NCBI GenBank assembly: GCA_012032475.1
Contig: JAAUSY010000006.1
Span: 1 to 52,741 of the forward strand
Direction of reading: 5' to 3'
Source: Chloroflexaceae bacterium
Lineage (GTDB): Bacteria > Chloroflexota > Chloroflexia > Chloroflexales > Chloroflexaceae
Length of the DNA stretch: 52,741 bases
The notes below the pieces were generated by a model that did not search any database, was not told where the DNA came from, and saw only the letters and a program-made list of their open reading frames with translations. The position numbers and the translations under genes were made by a program. Below are positions 16,983 through 26,584 of the stretch, in pieces (the first letter of the stretch is position 1; every line of letters begins with the position of its first letter).

Positions 16983-17696
16983 ATGAGAGGTTCGCCGTAT
17001 TCGCCTACGCCCTACGCGGGGGCGCAGATTGATACCTACCGGTTTCAGGGTATCCTGACCCAGGTCTATGCCTGGATGGTCGCGGGGTTGCTCTCGACGG
17101 GGGCAATTGCCGCGTTCGTTGCCCACACGCCCCTGGGAGCGACGCTTACCCGTGTTCCTTTGCTCTACTTCGGTTTGCTCATTGGTGAAGTGGCCCTGGT
17201 CTGGGTATTGAGCGCCAATATCATGAAGATGTCCGGCAGCCTGGCAACCGGCATGTTCCTGCTCTACTCGGCGCTCAATGGCCTGACCCTGTCGCTCATC
17301 TTCATGGCCTATACCAGTGCTTCCATTGCCTCGACCTTTTTCGTCACGGCGGGAACGTTCGGGGTCATGAGCCTGTATGGGTATTTCACCAGGCGCAATC
17401 TGGATGGCATTGGGAACCTCCTGGTGATGGGACTCATCGGGTTTCTGATTGCGTCGGTAGTCAACCTGTTCCTGGCGAATGGGGTCATCTACTGGATTAC
17501 CACCTACCTCGGCATCATCATCTTCGTCGGGTTGACCGCCTGGGATACCCAGAAAATCAAGCGCATGGCGGCCCATGTATCGAGCAGCGACGACACGATG
17601 ATACGGCGCGTTGCTATTATGGGAGCGCTGATGCTCTACCTGGACTTCATCAACCTGTTCCTGCTGCTCCTGCGCATCCTGGGGAACCGGCGGTAA
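16983..17696 (+). CDS. Bax-inhibitor-1 family membrane protein
   Basis: The 237-residue protein has seven hydrophobic segments in the BI-1/YccA/YetJ pattern, beginning after TYRFQGILTQVYAWMVAGLL. It has the family's acidic C-terminal motif region FVGLTAWDTQKIKRMA followed by ALMLYLDFINLFLLLLRILG. Bacterial members are pH-sensitive calcium-leak channels or FtsH-associated proteins. The start is the ATG at 16983, preceded by AAGGAGG; an upstream in-frame ATG overlaps that site. The 64 bp before it is AT-rich (ATAATAAATAATATC), unlike the surroundings. Confidence 0.92.
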   Translation: MRGSPYSPTPYAGAQIDTYRFQGILTQVYAWMVAGLLSTGAIAAFVAHTPLGATLTRVPLLYFGLLIGEVALVWVLSANIMKMSGSLATGMFLLYSALNGLTLSLIFMAYTSASIASTFFVTAGTFGVMSLYGYFTRRNLDGIGNLLVMGLIGFLIASVVNLFLANGVIYWITTYLGIIIFVGLTAWDTQKIKRMAAHVSSSDDTMIRRVAIMGALMLYLDFINLFLLLLRILGNRR

Positions 17697-17842
17697 CGTG
17701 CCTGAAAACCTGAATACCCGGCGCAGTGTTCAGGGGGCTGCACCGAATGGGTGGACGGGCACATCTTGCCGGTCGTGATGGCAGGTTGGAGGCCCGTCTG
17801 CCCTTTCTGGCCTTCCTGCACCCTGCAAGAGGACCTGGTGGT

Positions 17843-20800
17843 ATGTCAAACATTCCCTTTGCCGAAGAATCTCGAATGGACCCATCCCATCTTACCGTCG
17901 GTGCTACTCGTTCCCGCCCGTGGTGGCAGACCGCCTGGGCCACCAGCGCCGGCCTGGTGCTGATTCTCCTGCTGGCTGCCTATGTGCGCTCCATGTCGCT
18001 CTATTCGTGGGATGGCAGCACCGGGCAGCACCCCGACGAACGGTTCTTTGTGGATGTCACCACGCGGATACGGGTTCCGACCAGCCTGGCGACCTACTTC
18101 GACGCGGCCCATTCACCGGCCAACCCCCGCAATGTCGAGCGGGATTTTTATGTCTATGGCACCTTCCCCCCCATGCTCACCCGCCTGGTCGCGGTGATGC
18201 TCACCCCCAATGAGCAACTGCCCCCAAAGGTGGAAGACATGACCAGACCCGCGGAGTCCCGCGCCTTGATAGCCAACCCGGAGTTGGATATCCCCAAAGT
18301 CCCTGCCCCCATTCGCCACTGGCTGAACCCGGAAGACGAGAACCTGACGACCTATTCGCAGCTTTTCAACGTCGGGCGTTCGCTGGCGGTGCTCTTCGAC
18401 CTGGGGTCGGTGCTCCTGGTCTTCCTCACGGCGCAGCGGCTCTATGGCCGCCGGGTCGGGTTGCTGGCAGCGCTGTTTTCGGCCCTGGCAGTGATGCACA
18501 TTCAGCAGGCGCACTTCTATGTTGACCCGGCGTTTTCCACCTTCTTCGTCTTCCTGGCGCTCTACTGGGCGGTGCGGGTGGCGCAGCGGGGAGGGGTCCT
18601 CTCCTTTGCGATGCTCGGTATCAGCATTGGGGCCGCCGCCGCCAACCGCGTGACGCTTGGTTCCCTGGGGTTGCTTGCCGTAGTCGCGGCGGCGCTCTCG
18701 GTGCTGGTCTGGCGCGATGTGCCCATCTTTCACCTCCCTTTTGCCCGCTCACGTGGGCAGCAAGCGCAGGAAACCCCGGCGCTGTTCGACCTGAAGCCCG
18801 TGCGGCCTCCCTCGTTCTGGGACCTCTTTCTCCTGCGCAGCTTCCCGTTGCTCTGCCTGGCCGGATTGCTGACGCTCGTCACCTTTCGGGTCTTGCAACC
18901 CTACGCCTTTGTGGGGTCGTCCGGGTCGGCTTCTGGTCCCTCAGCACCCGAAGCGTATGCCTCTGACACCGTGGGTGAGCACGGGTGGTTAGAAGGGGCG
19001 GGGTTCTTCGATATCCGCCTGGAGCCGCGCTTCCTCGAAAACATGCGCCGGGTGAAGGATTTCGTCACGGGCGAGATTGACTTCTACCCCTCTCAGCAGT
19101 GGGTACATCGTCCTCCCTACCTCTTTTCCCTGCGAAACATGGTGATATGGGGGATGGGTCCTCTGCTTGGGGTCACCGTCTGGATGGCGTGGGCGGTGGT
19201 CGGGTGGGGGCACATTCGCCTCTGGATATTCGGGCAGCGGCCACCCCTCAGCCACGACCCGGCCACAAACGTTCGGGCGGCAAAGTCGCTGGCATCGCTG
19301 GTGCTCTGGGTCTGGGTGGGCTTCTACTTCCTCTGGCAGGGCAACCAGTTTGCCGCCAATATGCGCTATATGCTGCCTATCTATGGGGCGCTCATCATCC
19401 TGGGGGCGTGGCTCCTGGTGTGGGCCGGCGAGGCCAGAGGCAGGTATCTCAGTGGCAAGCTCCAGCGGATACGCGACCGGCTGCTTGGGGCGCGGGTTGG
19501 GGCAACCAGCGGCGCACCCGAACGCCAGCCGGGCGGGGAAGCCACACTGCCCATGCTGCCGATGTTGCCGGTCGTCCTGCGTTTGCTCCCGCTGCTGCTG
19601 GTGGTGATGGGCACGGTGGCGTGGGCCTATGCCTTCACGCGCATCTACACGCGGGAACATTCGCGCATTCTGGCGGCGCGGTGGATTTTGCGCCACGCCC
19701 CGGATGGCTCCTCCATCACCTATGAGTCGTGGGATGACCCGCTCCCCTTGCAGGTGGGGGAAGGGAACCCCTGGGGCACCAGTTTTCATGGTATCCGCAC
19801 CCATCCCTATGCCGAAGATGAGCCAGCCAAGTTCTTTGGGCAGAACGGCGAAGGCATCTCCTCCGCCAACCCGGACGACTGGGGGTTGCTGAATCAACTG
19901 GCCGTGGCCGATTATATTTCCCTGACCAGCAACCGCGTCTACGACTCCATCAAGCGCTTGCCGATGCGCTACCCGGCCACCATGCGCTACTATCACTACC
20001 TCTTCACAGGCGAACTTGGTTTCGAACTGGCGGCAGATATCACCTCCTACCCGACACTCTTCGGCATCCCCATCCCCGACCAGAGCGCCGATGAATCATT
20101 CACCGTCTATGACCACCCGCGGGTGCTCATCTTCCGCAAGACGGCGGCGTTTTCGCCGGAACGGGCCGAACGGCTCATCACGGGCGGCGTCAACTGGAAC
20201 GAAGTCTATAAGATGCCCGTTGCCACTGCCGACCGGGTGCCCACTGCGCTCCGCCTCACCGAGAGCCAGTGGCAGCACGACCACGAGGCTGGTACGTGGT
20301 CGGAAATGTTCGACCCCCACAGTCTGGCGAACCGCTTGGCCCCCGTGGTCTGGTTGCTGGCGGTCGAAGCCCTGGGACTGGCAATCTTCCCGCTCCTGTT
20401 TCGTCTGCTGCCGTGGCTCCCCGACCGGGGGTGGAGCCTGGCGCGGGTCCTGGGGGTGCTGCTGGTTGCCTCTAGCTCCTGGTTGCTGGCGAGCCTGGGG
20501 GTGCTGCCCTTTCTCCCGATGGTGATGCGGGTGTGGTTGGCGGTGGCGGTGGTGCTTGTCTGCGGGGTGGTGGTGGGGTGGTCGGCTCGCGCCGATATCC
20601 TGGCCTTCGGGCGCAGCCGGGCGCGGGCGCTCCTGACGGCGGAGGGGGTCTTTCTGGTCGCGTTCGCGCTTGGTGTTCTGGTGCGCTGGTATAATCCCGA
20701 CCTGTGGCACCCGTCCCGCGGTGGCGAGAAGCCCATGGAATTTGTCTACCTCAACGCCGTCCTCCAGAGCGCGTCATTCCCGCCCTACGACCCATGGTTT

Positions 20801-22972
20801 GCCGGCGGCTATATCAACTACTACTACTTCGGGTTTGTCATCGTTGGCTCGCTCATGCATCTGACGGCGATTGTCCCCTCCGTCGCCTTCAACCTTGCCG
20901 TCCCGACGATTTTTGCCCTGACAGCCGTAGGCGCGTGGGGCGTGGTCTATAACCTGCTGGCTCCCTCGCGGCGGTCTCCGGCGCGGCCCGGCGCGGCCCG
21001 GCTCGAACGGCGGGCCCTCCTTTCGGCGCTGCTTGCGCCCGTCTTCGTGCTGCTGCTCGGCAATCTGGCGCAGCCCATCTGGTTTCTCAACGGGCGGGCC
21101 GCCGAAAATGCCTACCGGCCTGAGTGGGCCTACTGGGATGCGACCCGCATTGTTGAAGGGACCGTCAACGAATTTCCCTTCTTTACGTTCCTCTTTGCCG
21201 ATATGCACCCCCACATGCTGGTTATGCCCTTTTCGCTGGCGCTGCTTGGCCTGACGGTTGCGCTGGCCCGTATGCCGGTGCAACTGAAACGCAAGCTCTC
21301 CCCCGCCTCCCTATCGCGGTCTCTGTCCCGGTTTTCGTCTCTTTCCCGCTCTCTTTCTCCCTCCCCGTCGCTCAGCTTCGCTAACCCGTCGTTTCTGCTG
21401 CTGCTGCTCCTGATGGGGTGGCTGGCGGGGACGCTGAGTGCCACCAACACGTGGGACTACCCGACCTTCGTCGGGTTGACAATTGCGACCCTGGGGGTGG
21501 TGCATCTCCATCATCACCGCTATGGCCGGCAGGCTCAGGCTGATGGGCCGGGGCGGGCATTCCCCGCGTTCCGCGAACCGGGTGCTTCCCGGCTGGTTCG
21601 TTCGCTCCTCTCGTTCGTCCTCTCAGTTGCCGTGGTGGTCCTGGTGGGGCGGCTGTGTTTTGCGCCGTTCTTCGCCAGTTTCGCCACCGAATCTTCTGGC
21701 ATCAGGTTGCTACTGAATGAATCGTACCCGTCCCTCTTTGAACAGATATGGCAGGCCCCGCGCACGTCGGTGCGAGAACTGCTGCTCATGCATGGTTTGT
21801 GGCTCTTCCTGACCCTCAGCGCGGGGTTGGCGGTCACCAACTGCTGGCTGCGTCGCCGCCTGCCGAAGGTGAAGGTTCGCAAGCTGGAAGAGAACGGCGA
21901 CGGGGACGGAGATAGGGTGCGCCGGGTTCTGGCACTCCTGCTGACGAGTGTGCTGGCCGGTATTTTTGCCGCGCTGCTGCTGGTCGGAATCATCCGCGAC
22001 TACGCGGACCCACTCCTGCTGGCTCCCATGGTCGTCGGGGGTGGGGTGCTCCTGCTGCTCCTGCTCCAGCGTTCCCCGCGGCGAACGCTGCCGCTCTGGT
22101 GGGGCACAACGGCGCTGGCGCTCTGCCTGGGGGTCGAACTGGTCGTGGTGCGGGGCGATGTGGGGCGAATGAATACGGTGTTTAAGTTCGGGCTGCATGC
22201 CTGGATACTCTTTGCCCTGGCTGCGGCGGTAGTGCTCCCCTGGCTGTGGGGGGGGAAGCACCGCGGGGCCGAAGGAGCCAGAACGAGCCTCCTGAACCGC
22301 GCCGGTCGCTGGGCCTGGCGCGGAGCGGTGGTGGTGCTGCTGCTGGCTTCGCTGGTCTACCCGCTCACGGCCACGCCGGCCCGCGTGAGCGACCGCTTCC
22401 GCGAGGGGTTGCCTCACACGCTCGATGGGACCGCGTTCATGAACTTTGTTTCGCACCAGGAGCGCGACCACACCTTTCCCCTTGATGAGGACGCCGAAGC
22501 CATTGCCTGGATGCACGAGCACATCCAGGGCACGCCCATCATTCTGGAGGCGCACCTGCCCTCCTACCGGTGGGCCGGGCGCATTGCTACCTTTACGGGG
22601 CTTCCGACCCTGCTGGGGTGGGAGTGGCACCAGATTCAGCAGCGCATGGTGTCCGGGGCGGAGCCAGTTATCCACCACCGCCAGCAGGTGATTGCCCAGA
22701 TTTATAACGACCCGGACCCGTTCCAGGCGTTCCAGCTTATCCAGACCTATGGCATCGAATACGTCTATACGGGCGGGGTTGAGCAGGCGCTCTATGAACC
22801 GGCGGGACTGGACAAATTCGAAACGCTGGTGCAGCGGGGGTTGTTCCAGCGGGTGTTCCAGTATGGAACGACTACCCTCTACCGGGTGACCCGGCCTGGC
22901 CCCCCCACCGTGGTGCTCACTGATATTCCGGTGGACACGTCCCTGCTCCCCCTGCCTGACGACGAGATGTAG
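17843..22972 (+). CDS. Giant GT39-like / YYY-domain (DUF2298) polytopic membrane protein
   Basis: This 1709-residue protein has two membrane halves. The first (about 30-760) resembles GT39/ArnT-type glycosyltransferases: an early extracytoplasmic loop with GQHPDERFF (acidic pair near residue 64), many transmembrane helices, and a soluble domain (about 600-780). The second (about 820-1709) is the YYY domain, named for the motif seen as AGGYINYYYFGFVI near residue 992, followed by FADMHPHMLVMPFSLALL and many more helices. Such proteins are expected to move sugars from lipid carriers at the outer membrane face, but no substrate is known. ATG 17843 is chosen for a GAGG ten bases upstream and because the helix-rich part starts soon after; 17876 is an alternative. 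The gene stands alone; 17697-17842 shows no clear promoter. Confidence 0.85.
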   Translation: MSNIPFAEESRMDPSHLTVGATRSRPWWQTAWATSAGLVLILLLAAYVRSMSLYSWDGSTGQHPDERFFVDVTTRIRVPTSLATYFDAAHSPANPRNVERDFYVYGTFPPMLTRLVAVMLTPNEQLPPKVEDMTRPAESRALIANPELDIPKVPAPIRHWLNPEDENLTTYSQLFNVGRSLAVLFDLGSVLLVFLTAQRLYGRRVGLLAALFSALAVMHIQQAHFYVDPAFSTFFVFLALYWAVRVAQRGGVLSFAMLGISIGAAAANRVTLGSLGLLAVVAAALSVLVWRDVPIFHLPFARSRGQQAQETPALFDLKPVRPPSFWDLFLLRSFPLLCLAGLLTLVTFRVLQPYAFVGSSGSASGPSAPEAYASDTVGEHGWLEGAGFFDIRLEPRFLENMRRVKDFVTGEIDFYPSQQWVHRPPYLFSLRNMVIWGMGPLLGVTVWMAWAVVGWGHIRLWIFGQRPPLSHDPATNVRAAKSLASLVLWVWVGFYFLWQGNQFAANMRYMLPIYGALIILGAWLLVWAGEARGRYLSGKLQRIRDRLLGARVGATSGAPERQPGGEATLPMLPMLPVVLRLLPLLLVVMGTVAWAYAFTRIYTREHSRILAARWILRHAPDGSSITYESWDDPLPLQVGEGNPWGTSFHGIRTHPYAEDEPAKFFGQNGEGISSANPDDWGLLNQLAVADYISLTSNRVYDSIKRLPMRYPATMRYYHYLFTGELGFELAADITSYPTLFGIPIPDQSADESFTVYDHPRVLIFRKTAAFSPERAERLITGGVNWNEVYKMPVATADRVPTALRLTESQWQHDHEAGTWSEMFDPHSLANRLAPVVWLLAVEALGLAIFPLLFRLLPWLPDRGWSLARVLGVLLVASSSWLLASLGVLPFLPMVMRVWLAVAVVLVCGVVVGWSARADILAFGRSRARALLTAEGVFLVAFALGVLVRWYNPDLWHPSRGGEKPMEFVYLNAVLQSASFPPYDPWFAGGYINYYYFGFVIVGSLMHLTAIVPSVAFNLAVPTIFALTAVGAWGVVYNLLAPSRRSPARPGAARLERRALLSALLAPVFVLLLGNLAQPIWFLNGRAAENAYRPEWAYWDATRIVEGTVNEFPFFTFLFADMHPHMLVMPFSLALLGLTVALARMPVQLKRKLSPASLSRSLSRFSSLSRSLSPSPSLSFANPSFLLLLLLMGWLAGTLSATNTWDYPTFVGLTIATLGVVHLHHHRYGRQAQADGPGRAFPAFREPGASRLVRSLLSFVLSVAVVVLVGRLCFAPFFASFATESSGIRLLLNESYPSLFEQIWQAPRTSVRELLLMHGLWLFLTLSAGLAVTNCWLRRRLPKVKVRKLEENGDGDGDRVRRVLALLLTSVLAGIFAALLLVGIIRDYADPLLLAPMVVGGGVLLLLLLQRSPRRTLPLWWGTTALALCLGVELVVVRGDVGRMNTVFKFGLHAWILFALAAAVVLPWLWGGKHRGAEGARTSLLNRAGRWAWRGAVVVLLLASLVYPLTATPARVSDRFREGLPHTLDGTAFMNFVSHQERDHTFPLDEDAEAIAWMHEHIQGTPIILEAHLPSYRWAGRIATFTGLPTLLGWEWHQIQQRMVSGAEPVIHHRQQVIAQIYNDPDPFQAFQLIQTYGIEYVYTGGVEQALYEPAGLDKFETLVQRGLFQRVFQYGTTTLYRVTRPGPPTVVLTDIPVDTSLLPLPDDEM

Positions 22973-22989
22973 GACCCCGGCGCATCTAA

Positions 22990-22998
22990 TGGTATAAT
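22990..22998 (+). promoter_or_regulatory. Extended -10 promoter of the FHA regulator
   Basis: TGG-TATAAT is a perfect extended -10, about 155 bp before the regulator gene and 18 bp after the YYY stop. No clear -35 is seen, which is normal for extended -10 promoters. Confidence 0.6.
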
Positions 22999-23151
22999 CT
23001 AATCAAAAGAGCCGGCGATGAGCGCAGAAGGCTCCGCAGGCCTGGAAGCAGGAACCAGCAGAAGAACAATAACCAACAAGAACCATAACTAACCATGAGG
23101 GAACGATGCCTCCCAGGACTGAACCCCAGCGGATGGCTCGGAGGATGGAAT

Positions 23152-23805
23152 ATGCAGTCTGACTCTGCTCCAAAACTCACAATCAAACGACCGGATGGGT
23201 ATTATCAGGAACTCGAATGGGAGAGCGAAGTGCTCACCATTGGTCGAGACGGCGCAAACGACTTGATTATTGATCATCCCCTGGCCTCGCGGCGGCATGC
23301 GCGGCTTGAACGAGACGAAACGGGATATTACATCCGCGATTTGAACAGCACCAATGGAACCTTCGTGAATGGGGAATCCATCAAGGGGGCGCACCTGCTG
23401 CACCACCGGGATGAGATTATTGTCTCGGACACGATTATCACCTTCTACGACTCGGATGCCACGGTCCGCGGTCCCCTCCCGCCGGAAGTACTGCGAGCCG
23501 TCCAGGAGGATGTGCGCGTTGATAGTCAGGCCAAGACGGTGCTCATCAAAGGGCAGGTGCTCGACCCGCCTCTGACTGTCAAAGAGTTCCAGTTGCTTGA
23601 ATTGCTCTACAGCCGCAAAGGGCAGGTGGTGAGCAAGGATGAAATTGCCCGCAAGGTGTGGGATTACGAAATCTTCGATTACAACGCCATTGATGCCCTG
23701 GTCTATCGGGTGCGCCAGCGCATCGAACCCAACTCGAACAACCCGTGCTACCTGCTCACGCAGCGGGGGTTTGGCTACAAACTCGTGACAAGCTCAGATC
23801 GGTAA
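23152..23805 (+). CDS. FHA-domain winged-helix transcriptional regulator
   Basis: This 217-residue protein has an N-terminal FHA domain (about 10-100) with every phosphothreonine-binding landmark: LTIGRDGANDLIID, SRRHARLE and DLNSTNGTFVNG. An OmpR/PhoB-type winged helix follows (about 125-215): LTVKEFQLLELLYSRKGQVVSKDEIARKVW, ALVYRVRQRIEPN and LLTQRGFGYKLV. An FHA domain in place of a receiver domain means activity should be set by a Ser/Thr kinase rather than a histidine kinase; the kinase at 12.3 kb is an obvious candidate. The start at 23152 has GGAGG seven bases upstream. The long leader carries no other gene. Confidence 0.9.
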   Translation: MQSDSAPKLTIKRPDGYYQELEWESEVLTIGRDGANDLIIDHPLASRRHARLERDETGYYIRDLNSTNGTFVNGESIKGAHLLHHRDEIIVSDTIITFYDSDATVRGPLPPEVLRAVQEDVRVDSQAKTVLIKGQVLDPPLTVKEFQLLELLYSRKGQVVSKDEIARKVWDYEIFDYNAIDALVYRVRQRIEPNSNNPCYLLTQRGFGYKLVTSSDR

Positions 23806-23825
23806 CGCGAAAGGTCCTGGTCTCC

Positions 23826-24347
23826 ATGGTGTTTTCGTTTCGGATTGAAGTCTACATTGGGGCCCTCCTGATTAGCGGGAGCTACGACCTTGAACACTAC
23901 CGGCGGCTGAGTGTGGTGCTCAACAGCGGCCTGGGGTTGCAGCACTATGTTACGCTCCGGAGCGCGATTATCGCGCCCATCCACCGCCCACAGCAGGCCG
24001 AACGGGTCTCGCACCTCCTGGTTAGTCGGTCGCAGATGCAGGTGGTGGCAACGCTCACCGAGCCGGCCCCACCCCCCGACTACCCGCGGGAAGAGATGCT
24101 GACGCGGCGCGACGTGAACCGGGTGATGTTTTTCACTCCCAACTTCGGCATCCAGGCAAACTATCACAAGCGGCCGGACCTCAGTCTGGAGGAATCGCTC
24201 GATGGCACCACCGATGATTTCATTGCCCTGAGCGACGCCCACATCTACCCCCTGGAGGGGGGGCAGCCCATTGTGCGCGATTTCGTGTGCCTCGGAAGGG
24301 CGCACATCCTGGCGGCCTACCTCGCGGCGCACCACGAGAGTATCTAG
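23826..24347 (+). CDS. Conserved protein of unknown function
   Basis: This 173-residue soluble protein has no recognised domain. Its regular alternation (RIEVYIGALLISGSYDLEH, GLQHYVTLRSAIIAPI, DDFIALSDAHIYPL, IVRDFVCLGRAHILAAYLA) suggests two copies of a small beta-rich unit: RIEVYIGALLISGSYD... and DDFIALSDAHIYPL...DFVCLGRAHI. The motif of a short strand followed by a charged turn recalls beta-barrel modifiers of unknown role in Chloroflexota. It begins 20 bp after the FHA regulator and may be cotranscribed. The ATG at 23826 lacks a strong ribosome-binding site. Confidence 0.7.
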   Translation: MVFSFRIEVYIGALLISGSYDLEHYRRLSVVLNSGLGLQHYVTLRSAIIAPIHRPQQAERVSHLLVSRSQMQVVATLTEPAPPPDYPREEMLTRRDVNRVMFFTPNFGIQANYHKRPDLSLEESLDGTTDDFIALSDAHIYPLEGGQPIVRDFVCLGRAHILAAYLAAHHESI

Positions 24348-24355
24348 CGAGATGC

Positions 24356-24425
24356 GCGACGAGCGACGCGTGGCGGCAAGGCGGCAACACCGCTTCGTTT
24401 TGGCTCACCACGCGTCTCTCGTCGC
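24356..24425. terminator. Bidirectional terminator hairpin between convergent genes
   Basis: GCGACGAG-C-GACGCGTGG (24356-24373) pairs with CCACGCGTC-T-CTCGTCGC (24408-24425): 17 base pairs with one mismatch and a 34-base loop. It lies exactly between the convergent unknown gene and pspA. The arms belong to the GACGAGTGACG motif family found at other gene ends here. Confidence 0.6.
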
Positions 24426-24452
24426 CGGGGGATGAATAGAATGCGTCCCGTG

Positions 24453-25116
24453 CTACGCCGACATCCCCAGTTTGCGCTTGAGTTCCTCCAGTTCAGAATC
24501 CACACCGGCTTCCTGCTCCAACTGTTGGAACTGGTGCTCCAGCGTGCTCCCTTCCAGTTCGGTCATCGCCTGCGCCTTCGCCAGCCGGTCATCCACCCGT
24601 TCTTCCAGCATATCCAGCCGGTCCATCGCCGAAATGCGCCCCATACTGCGAATGGTTGTCTGGAGCGATTCTTGTGTTCGGGCGCGGTTCTTCTTGGCAA
24701 TTATCAAGTCACGCCTGGCCTTGGTTTCGGCAATGCGGGTCTCCAGGTTTGCCAACCCCTCCTCCAGCAGGTCAACCTGCTCGGCCTGCGCCTGATATTG
24801 CTGCTCATATTGTTTTGCCAGCTTTTCGGCCTGGAGCTTGCGTTGCAAAGCCGCTTTTGCCAGGTCTTCTTTGCCCGACCGCAGCGCCGATTCGGCGTTG
24901 CTCTGCCATTTATCCGCCTCAGCATAATACTGCACCATCGCTGTTGCAAGCGGTTCTCGTCGCCATGGCCGAGGCAACTTCCGTTTTGGCCTGATAGAAC
25001 TGGTCGTTCAACTGGCGCAGATATTCATTCGCCATTTTCTCCGGATCTTCGGCCTTGTCCAGCAAATCATTGATGTTCGCACTCAAGAGATCGCGAATCC
25101 GCCCAAGAAAAGACAT
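24453..25116 (-). CDS. pspA: PspA/IM30 (Vipp1) family membrane-stress protein, two frameshifts
   Basis: Members of this coiled-coil family polymerise on damaged membranes. The reading starts at ATG 25116 (AGGAGG upstream) as MSFLGRIRDLLSANINDLLD and ends ...LEELKRKLGMSA. As written the frame breaks twice, near 24962 and 24937. Adding one base at each gives MADENRLQQRWVQYYAEADKWQ and a continuous 221-residue protein of normal length, long helical throughout. Both lesions are therefore apparent one-base deletions 25 bp apart. They are either sequencing errors or true inactivation of the gene. The N-terminal amphipathic helix and the long central coiled coil are intact. Confidence 0.85.
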
Positions 25117-25231
25117 CGTGACTCTTCCTCCTTTGTTCGTTGCCATGTCACTCATATCTCATCACCATGCCTCTTGTATTCTAGCATAAAAATGACCAGA
25201 AAGGCACATCCTTTTCCATTTCATGCGGGTA

Positions 25232-25965
25232 TCAGAGCGGACGACGAGCCGGAACCCCCACCCGCCGGGGATAGCCCGGCGGCGTGGGAGCGACCTTGCC
25301 AATGACCACCAGCGTGCGCGGTGGCTCCAACCCCGGCAGCACCACCGGCTCGACCCCCAGGAGCGCCCCGCCCATCGCGGCGATAGCCCGGTGCGCCGCG
25401 GCAACTTCCGCGTCAATATCGGCTCCCTTGGGGGCCAGAAACCGGCCCCCCCACCCCGCACCAGCGGCAGGCAATATTCCGCCAGCACGCGCAGTTCGGC
25501 CACCGCCCGCGCCGTGGCAACGTCGTAGCGCTCGCGGTGCTGCGGGTCGTGCCCGACCTGTTCGACCCGCGCCGGCACCACGGTGACATCATTCAGCCCG
25601 CACACCGCAACGAGATGCTCAAGAAAAGCGGTTTTCTTCCGAACCGACTCTACCAGGGTGAGGCGCAGCGCCGGGAAGAGGATTTTCAGCGGAACGCCGG
25701 GGAACCCGGCCCCGCTGCCCACATCTACCAGGGTATGCGGCGTATCGCCCCACGAACAGGCACAGCGCAGCGAATCGAGAAAATGCCGCACGATGATAGC
25801 CTCCGGGTCGGTGATAGCGGTGAGGTTGACATGCTCGTTCCATTGCTGCACCTCGGCAGCGCAGGTCACCAACTGACGCACCTGCTCGTCGGAGATGGGC
25901 AGGCTCCAGCCGGTTGCGGTGTCGCGCAGGAGCGCCAGGGCAACCGCTTGCGCGTCACTCACCAC
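25232..25965 (-). CDS. rsmG: 16S rRNA (guanine-N7) methyltransferase RsmG, frameshifted
   Basis: This enzyme methylates G527 of 16S rRNA using S-adenosylmethionine. The GTG start at 25965 overlaps the end of nadD by 11 bp. VNLTAITDPEAIIVRHFLDSL, VDVGSGAGFPGVPLKI (SAM loop) and LTLVESVRKKTAFLEHL are clear. The frame breaks in a run of seven C (25446-25452 on the plus strand); one more base gives LVRGGGGRFLAPKG and then the proper C-terminus AAHRAIAAMGG...PRTLVVIGKVAPTP, for a 244-residue protein of family length. Loss of RsmG is viable in bacteria and gives low-level streptomycin resistance, so a real mutation is possible, but a homopolymer error is more likely. Confidence 0.88.
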
Positions 25966-26584
25966 TCGTCACCAGTTTCTGGTAGAGGCCATGGTGCATG
26001 ATGTATTCGAGCACCGGGTCGGGCAACTGGTAGCGCACCGGGCGACCGCCGGCGAGGCGCTGGCGCAGGGCGCTGCTCGATAGGGCCATCTGCGGAGCAG
26101 CGACGAGGTCCACCCGTTCCAGGATACCTGGCATGGCCCGTTCAAGGGCGGCAAAGTCCGCGGGACTCCCAGGCCGGTCAACCACGGCCAGTCGCACCAG
26201 TTCAAGGATAGACCGGGCGGCCTTCCACTGCGGAAACAGGCTGATGGCATCACCCCCCAGGAGGAGCCAGAGCCTGGTGGCCTCACCGAGCCTCTGGCAA
26301 AGTTCTCGCAGTGTATCTATGGTAAAAGAGGGCGGGGGCCGGCGCACCTCAATATCCAGGGGGATGAGCGCGTCGTTCTGCGCACAGGCGCGGCGGATCA
26401 TCTCAAGCCGCTGCTCAGGTGTTGCCCCGTGCCCTTCCCGCTTGAAGGGTTGGTGCGCGTTGGGTATCAAATAGATGCAGTTTAGACCAAGCGACCAGCG
26501 GACTTCCTCGGCCATTGCCAGGTGCCCGTAGTGGATCGGGTCGAAGCTGCCCCCGAAGATACCCACCTGCTGCACCTGCATCAA
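25955..26584 (-). CDS. nadD: Nicotinate-nucleotide adenylyltransferase
   Basis: This enzyme makes nicotinate adenine dinucleotide in NAD synthesis. The 209-residue product starts with the nucleotidyltransferase motif GIFGGSFDPIHYGHLAMAEE, then LIPNAHQPFKREG, FTIDTLREL and WLLLGGDAISLFPQWK. The late ISSTxIR motif is present as LSSSALRQRL. It is linked at both ends: its start overlaps the upstream small gene by four bases and its end overlaps rsmG. The nadD-rsmG end carries the ACTCACCACTCGTCACC motif inside coding sequence. Confidence 0.95.
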   Translation of the reverse strand: MMQVQQVGIFGGSFDPIHYGHLAMAEEVRWSLGLNCIYLIPNAHQPFKREGHGATPEQRLEMIRRACAQNDALIPLDIEVRRPPPSFTIDTLRELCQRLGEATRLWLLLGGDAISLFPQWKAARSILELVRLAVVDRPGSPADFAALERAMPGILERVDLVAAPQMALSSSALRQRLAGGRPVRYQLPDPVLEYIMHHGLYQKLVTSGE

